Source of the DNA: Citrobacter amalonaticus
Lineage (GTDB): Bacteria; Pseudomonadota; Gammaproteobacteria; Enterobacterales; Enterobacteriaceae
Assembly (NCBI RefSeq): GCF_002918555.1
Contig: NZ_PQMB01000005.1
Coordinates: 1-38,259 of the forward strand
Reading direction: 5' to 3'
Length of the DNA: 38,259 nt
Part shown: positions 29,844-38,259 of the stretch, piece after piece
Position numbering within the stretch: position 1 is the stretch's first letter
Layout: the number at the start of each line of letters is the position of its first letter
The notes under the pieces: generated by a model
Databases searched by the model: none
What the model was told of the DNA's origin: nothing
The model's input: only the letters and a program-made list of their open reading frames with translations
Program-made: the position numbers and the translations under genes

Positions 29844-32800
29844 TTACTCGTCTTCCAGTTCGATGTTGATACCCAGCGAACGAATCTCTTTCAACAATAC
29901 GTTGAAGGATTCCGGCATGCCCGGCTCCATCTGATGGTTGCCGTCCACGATGTTCTTATACATCTTAGTACGGCCGTTAACGTCATCAGACTTAACGGTG
30001 AGCATTTCCTGCAGGGTGTATGCTGCGCCATATGCTTCCAGCGCCCACACTTCCATCTCCCCGAAGCGCTGACCACCGAACTGAGCCTTACCACCCAGCG
30101 GCTGCTGAGTAACCAGGCTGTAAGAACCGGTAGAACGCGCGTGCATCTTGTCATCAACCAGGTGGTTCAGTTTCAGCATGTACATGTAGCCAACGGTAAC
30201 CTGGCGCTCGAACTGCTCACCGGTACGACCGTCGAACAGGGTGATCTGACCGGAAGTCGGCAGGCCGCCCAGCTGTAACAGTTCCTTGATTTCAGACTCT
30301 TTCGCACCGTCGAAGACCGGCGTTGCGATCGGCATACCTTTACGCAGGTTTTCAGCCAGACGCAGAACTTCTTCATCGCTGAAGGTATTCAGGTCAACTT
30401 TCTGACGAACATCAGAACCCAGATCGTAGGCACGCTGGATGAACTCGCGCAGTTTCGCGACTTCCTGCTGCTGTTTCAGCATGGCGTTAATCTTATCGCC
30501 GATACCTTTCGCAGCCATACCCAGGTGGGTTTCCAGGATCTGACCAATGTTCATACGAGACGGTACGCCCAGCGGGTTCAGTACGATGTCTACCGGCGTA
30601 CCGTTTTCATCGTAAGGCATATCTTCGATCGGGTTGATCTTAGAAATTACACCCTTGTTACCGTGACGACCTGCCATCTTGTCACCAGGCTGGATACGGC
30701 GTTTAACCGCCAGATATACCTTAACAATCTTCAGCACGCCCGGTGCCAGATCGTCGCCCTGAGTGATTTTGCGGCGTTTCGCTTCGAGTTTTTTCTCGAA
30801 CTCGTGTTTCAGTTCGTCGTACTGTTCAGCCAGCTGTTCCAGCTGATTTTGTTTCTCTTCGTCGGTCAGGCCCAGTTCCAGCCAGCGATCGCGCGGCAGC
30901 TTGTCGAGCTTCTCAGCTTCAACGCCACCGGAAACCAGCACAGCGTGGATACGGCTAAACAGGCCAGCTTCGAGGATTTGCAGTTCTTCAGACAGGTCTT
31001 TCTTCGCCTGCTTCAGCTGCATCTCTTCGATTTCCAGCGCACGTTTGTCTTTTTCTACGCCATCGCGAGTAAAGACCTGAACGTCGATCACGGTACCGGA
31101 TACACCGTTTGGTACGCGCAGAGAAGAGTCTTTAACATCAGACGCTTTCTCACCGAAGATCGCACGCAGCAGCTTCTCTTCTGGCGTCAGCTGGGTTTCA
31201 CCTTTCGGCGTTACCTTACCAACCAGAATGTCACCACCGGTCACTTCCGCACCGATGTAAACAATACCGGACTCATCCAGTTTGGAGAGCGCAGCCTCAC
31301 CCACGTTCGGGATGTCGGCCGTGATCTCTTCCGGCCCCAGCTTGGTGTCACGGGACACACACGCCAGTTCCTGAATGTGGATGGTTGTAAAGCGGTCTTC
31401 CTGGACAACACGCTCGGAAACGAGGATGGAGTCTTCGAAGTTGTAACCGTTCCACGGCATGAACGCCACGCGCATGTTCTGACCGAGCGCCAGTTCACCG
31501 AGGTCGGTGGACGGACCGTCTGCCAGCACGTCGCCGCGTTCAACCGGCTCACCCAGAGATACACAAGGCATCTGGTTAATGCAGGTGTTCTGGTTAGAAC
31601 GGGTGTATTTGGTCAGGTTGTAGATGTCGATACCCGCTTCGCCCGGATACATCTCATCTTCGTTAACTTTGATAACGATACGAGATGCATCGACGTACTG
31701 GACGGTACCGCCACGCTTAGCAACCGCAGTTACGCCGGAGTCAACGGCAACAGCACGCTCCATACCGGTACCAACCAGCGGTTTATCAGCGCGCAGGGTC
31801 GGAACCGCCTGACGTTGCATGTTCGCACCCATCAATGCACGGTTGGCGTCATCGTGTTCCAGGAACGGGATCAGGGACGCACCGACGGAAACCACCTGCT
31901 GGGTGGAAACGTCCATGTAGTCAACCTGGTCACGGCTGAACAAGCTGGATTCGCCTTTACTACGGCAGGTAACCAGATCTTCTTCAAAGTGGCCTTCGTC
32001 ATCCAGGTTGGAGTTCGCCTGAGCGATAACGTAGTTACCCTCTTCGATAGCAGAAAGGTAATGAATTTCGTCCGTTACCACGCCATCAACTACACGACGG
32101 TACGGCGTCTCAAGGAAGCCATATTCGTTAGTCTGTGCATACACGGACAGGGAGTTGATCAGACCGATGTTCGGACCTTCTGGCGTTTCGATAGGACATA
32201 CGCGACCGTAGTGAGTCGGGTGTACGTCTCGAACTTCGAAGCCCGCACGTTCACGGGTCAGACCGCCAGGGCCGAGTGCGGAGATACGACGCTTGTGCGT
32301 GATCTCAGACAGCGGGTTGTTCTGGTCCATAAACTGAGACAGCTGGCTGGAACCAAAGAACTCTTTCACGGCTGCAGAAATCGGCTTGGCGTTGATCATA
32401 TCCTGAGGCATCAGGGTATCCAGATCGCCCAGAGACAGACGCTCTTTCACCGCACGCTCAACTCGTACCAGGCCAACGCGGAACTGGTTTTCCGCCATTT
32501 CGCCTACGGAACGGATACGACGGTTGCCGAGGTGGTCGATATCATCGACTTCGCCCTTGCCGTTACGGATATCGATGAGCTTCTTCATCACGTCAATGAT
32601 GTCGTCTTTGCTCAGGATACCGGAACCTTCGATTTCGTCGCGCAGCAGAGAACGGTTGAACTTCATACGACCAACCGCAGACAGATCATAGCGGTCTTCG
32701 GAGAAGAACAGATTCTCGAACAGGCTTTCAGCCGCTTCACGCGTCGGCGGCTCACCAGGACGCATCATACGGTAGATTTCTACCAGTGCGCTCAGACGAT

Positions 32801-33872
32801 CGTTAGTTGGGTCGACGCGTACAGTTTCAGAAATGTACGGGCCGTGGTCCAGATCGTTGGTGAACAGCGTTTCGATACGCTTGTGACCAGACTGGCTCAG
32901 CTTAGCCAGCAGATCCAGGCTCAGCTCCATGTTCGCTGCGCAGATCAGCTCACCAGTGGATTCATCAACGTAGTCTTTAGATGCCACTTTGCCAGCAATG
33001 TACTCAACCGGAACTTCGATATGTTTGATATCGTCTTTTTCCAGCTGGCGAATGTGGCGCGCAGTGATGCGGCGGCCTTTTTCGACGTAGACTTTGCCGT
33101 TCGCTTCGATGTCAAAGGAGGCGGTTTCACCACGCAGGCGTTCCGGCACCAGTTCCATCTGCAGCTTGTTGTCGCGGATCTCAAAGATCACTTTCTCAAA
33201 GAACAGATCCAGAATCTGCTCAGTGGTGTAGTTCAGTGCACGCAGAATAATGGTCGCAGGCAGTTTACGGCGACGGTCAATACGTACAAACAGGTTGTCC
33301 TTCGGATCGAATTCGAAGTCCAGCCAGGAGCCACGGTAAGGAATGATACGCGCGTTATACAGCACTTTACCCGAAGAGTGGGTTTTACCTTTGTCGGAGT
33401 CAAAGAAGACGCCAGGACTACGGTGCAGCTGAGAAACGATAACACGCTCAGTACCGTTGATAACAAAGGTACCGTTGTCGGTCATGAGCGGAATTTCGCC
33501 CATGTAGACTTCTTGTTCTTTAATGTCTTTAACGGTGCCTTCCGGCGCTTCGCGCTCGTAGATCACCAGACGCAGTTTTACGCGCAGCGGTGCGGAATAG
33601 GTCACACCACGGATCTGACATTCCTGAACGTCAAACACCGGTTCGCCAAGGCGGTAGCTGACGTATTGCAGCTCGGAATTACCGCTGTAGCTCTGAATCG
33701 GGAACACGGAACGGAAAGCTGCTTCCAGACCATACTGCCCTTCAGGATCTTGCTCGATAAACTTCTGAAACGAGTCAAGCTGGATAGAAAGGAGATAAGG
33801 TATGTCCAGAACTTGTGGACGTTTACCAAAATCCTTACGAATACGTTTTTTCTCGGTATAGGAGTAAACCAT
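29844..33872 (-). CDS. rpoB: RNA polymerase beta subunit
   Basis: RpoB is the beta subunit of RNA polymerase and the target of rifampicin. The start at 33872 ([20 protein letters not shown]) gives 1342 aa, as in E. coli; the frame is open 11 codons further upstream, but that part is leader. The rifampicin region is wild type: [12 protein letters not shown] with Asp516, THKRR with His526, and [10 protein letters not shown] with Ser531 (E. coli numbering confirmed by Met515 at 32328-32330). The C-terminus has the clamp-proximal [20 protein letters not shown] segment. The gene lies downstream of an attenuator that follows rplL. Confidence 0.99.
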   Translation of the reverse strand: MVYSYTEKKRIRKDFGKRPQVLDIPYLLSIQLDSFQKFIEQDPEGQYGLEAAFRSVFPIQSYSGNSELQYVSYRLGEPVFDVQECQIRGVTYSAPLRVKLRLVIYEREAPEGTVKDIKEQEVYMGEIPLMTDNGTFVINGTERVIVSQLHRSPGVFFDSDKGKTHSSGKVLYNARIIPYRGSWLDFEFDPKDNLFVRIDRRRKLPATIILRALNYTTEQILDLFFEKVIFEIRDNKLQMELVPERLRGETASFDIEANGKVYVEKGRRITARHIRQLEKDDIKHIEVPVEYIAGKVASKDYVDESTGELICAANMELSLDLLAKLSQSGHKRIETLFTNDLDHGPYISETVRVDPTNDRLSALVEIYRMMRPGEPPTREAAESLFENLFFSEDRYDLSAVGRMKFNRSLLRDEIEGSGILSKDDIIDVMKKLIDIRNGKGEVDDIDHLGNRRIRSVGEMAENQFRVGLVRVERAVKERLSLGDLDTLMPQDMINAKPISAAVKEFFGSSQLSQFMDQNNPLSEITHKRRISALGPGGLTRERAGFEVRDVHPTHYGRVCPIETPEGPNIGLINSLSVYAQTNEYGFLETPYRRVVDGVVTDEIHYLSAIEEGNYVIAQANSNLDDEGHFEEDLVTCRSKGESSLFSRDQVDYMDVSTQQVVSVGASLIPFLEHDDANRALMGANMQRQAVPTLRADKPLVGTGMERAVAVDSGVTAVAKRGGTVQYVDASRIVIKVNEDEMYPGEAGIDIYNLTKYTRSNQNTCINQMPCVSLGEPVERGDVLADGPSTDLGELALGQNMRVAFMPWNGYNFEDSILVSERVVQEDRFTTIHIQELACVSRDTKLGPEEITADIPNVGEAALSKLDESGIVYIGAEVTGGDILVGKVTPKGETQLTPEEKLLRAIFGEKASDVKDSSLRVPNGVSGTVIDVQVFTRDGVEKDKRALEIEEMQLKQAKKDLSEELQILEAGLFSRIHAVLVSGGVEAEKLDKLPRDRWLELGLTDEEKQNQLEQLAEQYDELKHEFEKKLEAKRRKITQGDDLAPGVLKIVKVYLAVKRRIQPGDKMAGRHGNKGVISKINPIEDMPYDENGTPVDIVLNPLGVPSRMNIGQILETHLGMAAKGIGDKINAMLKQQQEVAKLREFIQRAYDLGSDVRQKVDLNTFSDEEVLRLAENLRKGMPIATPVFDGAKESEIKELLQLGGLPTSGQITLFDGRTGEQFERQVTVGYMYMLKLNHLVDDKMHARSTGSYSLVTQQPLGGKAQFGGQRFGEMEVWALEAYGAAYTLQEMLTVKSDDVNGRTKMYKNIVDGNHQMEPGMPESFNVLLKEIRSLGINIELEDE

Positions 33873-34014
33873 AGGGTTCCTCAGCTCGCTGACAAGTCGA
33901 CCCATCTGTCCTGCACTGGGACAGTTTGTGCAACACTATTTTGTTGACCGGAAAATGGAATACTTTCCGCAATGCCTGTTGCTATCACGCTTAAACCATT
34001 TCATTGCGATTTAC

Positions 34015-34032
34015 ACAGAACGTGCGTTCTGT
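34015..34032 (-). other. Hairpin in the rpoB leader, near the RNase III processing region
   Basis: ACAGAAC and GTTCTGT (7-bp exact arms around GTGC) lie in the 319-bp rplL-rpoB intergenic region. In E. coli this interval contains an RNase III cleavage structure. This hairpin could be part of it, but I cannot map the cut site. The rest of the interval (33873-34191) holds the attenuator and no gene. Confidence 0.5.
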
Positions 34033-34121
34033 CGCAGTATATTAAGTCGTCGATAGAAACAAGCATTGAAAGGCACAGCAGTAGTCAAACAGTGTGAAAC
34101 GCTACTGGCACCTTACAGCGC

Positions 34122-34152
34122 AAAAAGGCTGGTGACTAAAAAGTCACCAGCC
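34122..34152 (-). terminator. rplL-rpoB attenuator (partial terminator)
   Basis: On the minus strand GGCTGGTGACT pairs exactly with AGTCACCAGCC around five T, and TTTTT follows. This is the known partial terminator that lowers rpoBC transcription relative to the ribosomal protein genes upstream. Confidence 0.92.
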
Positions 34153-34191
34153 ATCAGCCTAATTTCTCAGGCTGCAACCGGAAGGGTTGGC

Positions 34192-34557
<366 letters not shown>

Positions 34558-34623
34558 TTAAATTGTTCCTGAATATCAGAATAAGTTTATACGTAAGCAG
34601 ATGCTTTACAAAGACGACTGCGA

Positions 34624-35121
34624 TTAAGCAGCTTCTTTCGCATCGCGTACAGCAGCCAGAGTACGAACCAGTTTGCCAGCCGAAGCTTCTTTCATGGTTG
34701 CCATCAGGCGTGCAATTGCTTCTTCGTAGGTCGGCAGAGTTGCCAGGCGGTCGATCTGCGACGCCGGGATCAGCTCACCTTCAAAGGCAGCGGCTTTGAC
34801 CTCAAATTTTGCATTCGCTTTCGCGAACTCTTTGAACAGACGAGCAGCAGCGCCCGGGTGTTCCATAGAGTATGCAATCAGGGTCGGACCAACAAACGTG
34901 TCTTTCAGGCACTCGAACGGAGTACCTTCAACGACGCGACGCAGCAGGGTGTTACGAACAACACGCATGTATACGCCAGCTTCACGACCTGCTTTACGCA
35001 GTTCAGTCATTTTATCTACAGTCACGCCACGGGAATCCGCAACTACTGCAGACAGCGCACCTTTGGCTACTTCGCTGACTTCAGCAACAATCGCTTGTTT
35101 GTCTTGAAGATTTAAAGCCAT
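34624..35121 (-). CDS. rplJ: 50S ribosomal protein L10
   Basis: RplJ anchors L7/L12 dimers on the ribosome. The start at 35121 ([20 protein letters not shown]) is set by AGGAGC upstream and gives the family length of 165 aa; the longer open frame upstream is leader. [29 protein letters not shown] is the rRNA-binding part, and the C-terminal helix ending [13 protein letters not shown] binds L7/L12. The L10-L7/L12 complex is known to repress its own translation at the long leader upstream. Confidence 0.98.
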   Translation of the reverse strand: MALNLQDKQAIVAEVSEVAKGALSAVVADSRGVTVDKMTELRKAGREAGVYMRVVRNTLLRRVVEGTPFECLKDTFVGPTLIAYSMEHPGAAARLFKEFAKANAKFEVKAAAFEGELIPASQIDRLATLPTYEEAIARLMATMKEASAGKLVRTLAAVRDAKEAA

Positions 35122-35490
35122 TAGCTTTGCTCCTGGATGTTTGCCAGAGCTCATGCTCTGGAACTCACTTCACTCTCTCCAACGAGAAGAGCGTCATAAT
35201 ACGGTGAGCAGAAACAAGCCAGAGTATAAAAAATAATCTTAGCGTTCTGTCACCGTCTACGCAGGGCATTAAGTTTCTTACGAAACACCTGCGGTCTTCG
35301 ACGGAGGCCTGGATAGGCCAGGCTCCAACGAACAAATTCTTTCTATTTGTCGCTATTCCGTCCGTAGCCGGCGCTAGTATCCCTGGTTCACACCGTTCGC
35401 ATAGTTATCTATGCTCCTGGCGATTCACACGGTTGCTGCCTTGCCACAACCTGAATATCTCGAATAGAGATCTGCTATTTGCAGAATCGT
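35122..35490 (-). promoter_or_regulatory. rplJ leader (L10-L7/L12 autoregulatory region)
   Basis: About 370 nt of transcribed, structured, non-coding RNA lie between the promoter at 35500-35528 and rplJ. The length and position fit the L10 leader, where the L10-L7/L12 complex binds and represses translation of rplJL. Several short inverted repeats occur between 35250 and 35460 (for example GCATAG...CTATGC at 35399-35414), but I have not folded it. Confidence 0.75.
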
Positions 35491-35499
35491 GGGGGTAGA

Positions 35500-35528
35500 A
35501 TTGTAGACAAAACCACCGCCCACGTAAA
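35500..35528 (-). promoter_or_regulatory. rplJL-rpoBC promoter
   Basis: On the minus strand TTTACG (35523-35528), a 17-bp spacer and TACAAT (35500-35505) lie just after the rplA stop. It corresponds to the E. coli L10 promoter that drives rplJL-rpoBC. Confidence 0.82.
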
Positions 35529-35535
35529 GCTAATC

Positions 35536-36764
<1,229 letters not shown>

Positions 36765-36770
36765 CGCGAA

Positions 36771-36799
36771 ATTGTAGTCCAATCTCACGCCTTGTGCAA
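36771..36799 (-). promoter_or_regulatory. rplKA promoter
   Basis: On the minus strand TTGCAC (36794-36799), a 17-bp spacer and TACAAT (36771-36776) are followed by a GC-rich CGCGCC stretch near the start site. It lies between nusG and rplK and corresponds to the E. coli L11 promoter. Confidence 0.87.
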
Positions 36800-36829
36800 C
36801 GATTAAATCGCCGCTTTTTTGATCGGCCT

Positions 36830-37375
36830 TTAGGCTTTTTCTACCTGGGCAAAGTCCAGTTCTACCGGAGTCGCGCGACCGAAGATAGAAACAGAAACTT
36901 TCAGGCGAGACTTCTCGTAATCGACTTCTTCGACCACACCATTAAAGTCAGCAAACGGACCGTCGTTAACGCGGACCATCTCACCGGGTTCAAACAGCGT
37001 TTTCGGACGCGGCTTATCACCCACCTGTTGCAGACGGTTCATGATCGCATCAACTTCTTTATCGCTGATTGGCGCTGGGCGATCGGAAGTACCACCGATG
37101 AAGCCCATCACACGCGGTACGCTGCGCACCAGGTGCCAGCTCGCGTCATTCATAACCATCTGGACCAGTACATAGCCTGGGAAGAATTTGCGTTCGCTTT
37201 TGCGACGCTGGCCGCCACGGATTTCGACCACTTCTTCGGTCGGCACCATGACTTCACCAAACAACTCTTCCATGTTGTGTAATTTGATATGCTCGCGCAG
37301 CGACGTTGCTACGCGGCCTTCAAAACCGGAAAACGCCTGAACGACGTACCAGCGCTTTTTAGGAGCTTCAGACAT
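36830..37375 (-). CDS. nusG: Transcription termination/antitermination protein NusG
   Basis: NusG binds RNA polymerase, supports Rho termination and processivity, and links polymerase to the ribosome through S10. The 181-aa product has the N-terminal NGN domain ([31 protein letters not shown]) and a C-terminal KOW domain ([21 protein letters not shown]). It starts one base after the secE stop region, so the two form an operon. Confidence 0.99.
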   Translation of the reverse strand: MSEAPKKRWYVVQAFSGFEGRVATSLREHIKLHNMEELFGEVMVPTEEVVEIRGGQRRKSERKFFPGYVLVQMVMNDASWHLVRSVPRVMGFIGGTSDRPAPISDKEVDAIMNRLQQVGDKPRPKTLFEPGEMVRVNDGPFADFNGVVEEVDYEKSRLKVSVSIFGRATPVELDFAQVEKA

Positions 37376-37376
37376 C

Positions 37377-37760
37377 TCAGAACCTCAGGCCAGTGATAAA
37401 GGATACCAGGCGAACCAGAATACCATCCAGTCCCCACAGGATCAGTGACATTACTGCGGTAACCGCAGCCACAATCAGCGTGGTGTGCAACGTTTCCTGG
37501 CGAGTCGGCCAAATGACCTTACGGACTTCGGTACGCGCTTCACGGGCAAAAGCAACGGTTGCTTTACCTTTTGTCGTCAACAGCGCGACACCACCCGCTG
37601 CAGCAATCAGAATTACTACGGCCAGCGCACGCAGCGGCAGCATCATGTCACGATAAAGGTAGTTGCCCACGATTGCCACGATCAGCAATGCGGCAACAAT
37701 CACCCACTTCATCGCTTCCAGGCCGCGCCCGCTCCCTTGAGCTTCGGTATTCGCACTCAT
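37377..37760 (-). CDS. secE: Preprotein translocase subunit SecE
   Basis: SecE clamps SecY in the SecYEG channel of the inner membrane. The 127-aa product has the three membrane spans of enterobacterial SecE (about residues 19-36, 45-63 and 93-111). The essential C-terminal part includes the amphipathic segment [20 protein letters not shown]. It is followed immediately by nusG. The 223-bp gap to tufB contains the tufB terminator; no promoter with clear consensus boxes stands out. Confidence 0.98.
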   Translation of the reverse strand: MSANTEAQGSGRGLEAMKWVIVAALLIVAIVGNYLYRDMMLPLRALAVVILIAAAGGVALLTTKGKATVAFAREARTEVRKVIWPTRQETLHTTLIVAAVTAVMSLILWGLDGILVRLVSFITGLRF

Positions 37761-37926
37761 AAACCAACCTGTCAGAAGTATTCTACAAACATTTTCACCC
37801 CGCGTGTGCGAGGCAATCCAAACCGAAAATTATGTTTCGGACTAAACGCCCTCTGCAGAGCCTGTCTCAGCAATGATTATGACAAAAAAAATCACTGATG
37901 AGCCAGGTTCTGATGTGAAAGCGTGC

Positions 37927-37953
37927 AAAAAGGGCATCAAATGATGCCCTTTT
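37927..37953 (-). terminator. tufB terminator
   Basis: On the minus strand AAAAGGGCATCA and TGATGCCCTTTT pair perfectly, with a T-run at the 3' side. It lies 31 bp after the tufB stop codon. Confidence 0.9.
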
Positions 37954-37983
37954 ATTGCGCATTGCGTCAAATGTTATCAGCAA

Positions 37984-38259
<276 letters not shown>

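Noticed and set aside
29844-33872. Rifampicin-resistance substitutions in rpoB
   Set aside because: The central resistance region reads as wild type (Asp516, His526, Ser531 all present).
30525-33947. 1140-codon open frame on the plus strand opposite rpoB, and similar long frames opposite rpoC, purD and rplA
   Set aside because: They are shadows of strong codon bias in highly expressed genes. The translations show no family motifs, and the opposite strand carries unmistakable rpoB, rpoC, purD and rplA.

Overview
The window is a chromosomal segment from a member of the Enterobacteriaceae in the Escherichia/Salmonella/Citrobacter neighbourhood. Gene order and protein sequences match the E. coli 89-90 min region almost gene for gene: 16S rRNA start, purHD, zraSR/zraP, yjaH-hupA, yjaG-nfi-hemE-nudC, rsd, thiCEFSGH, then rpoCB-rplLJAK-nusG-secE-tufB. 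The genus cannot be fixed from the sequence alone; the insert between thiH and rpoC, where E. coli K-12 has htrC, argues against E. coli.

Layout. Positions 1-650 hold the first 25 nt of a 16S rRNA gene (minus strand), its leader and P1/P2 promoters, and the divergent PurR-type promoter and structured leader of purHD. purHD (651-3541) runs convergently into zraSR (3538-6272). The zraSR-zraP intergenic region carries two sigma-54 promoters and two ZraR-type sites. After zraP come a REP element, yjaH-hupA, and yjaG-nfi-hemE-nudC, all read on the minus strand. rsd and the thiCEFSGH operon run on the plus strand (11524-17745) and end at a strong terminator.

The accessory block (17782-25489) lies between two housekeeping operons. 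It encodes an AgaS-like SIS-domain isomerase/deaminase, a HutC-type GntR regulator, a family 4 phospho-beta-glycosidase, a lactose/cellobiose-type EIIC permease, a Cache-GGDEF diguanylate cyclase, and intact EIIB and EIIA genes. Together these could import a beta-linked disaccharide (possibly containing an amino sugar) by phosphotransfer, hydrolyse it and process the sugar phosphate. A perfect 26-bp palindrome just downstream of the EIIC promoter is the best candidate operator. The 746-bp gap between EIIC and the cyclase contains a collapsed second copy of the EIIB-EIIA pair, recognisable from both ends of each gene.

The last third (25544-38259) is the RNA polymerase/ribosomal protein cluster on the minus strand: rpoC, rpoB, rplL, rplJ, rplA, rplK, nusG, secE and the 3' end of tufB. 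It has the expected leader, attenuator and terminator structures.

The most unusual points are: (1) an ERIC repeat forming a giant P3 arm inside the thiC TPP riboswitch aptamer; (2) the decayed EIIB-EIIA twin next to EIIC while the intact pair sits 2 kb away behind a diguanylate cyclase; (3) the composition of the sugar locus and its palindromic operator; and (4) a 17-bp perfect hairpin in the purHD leader.
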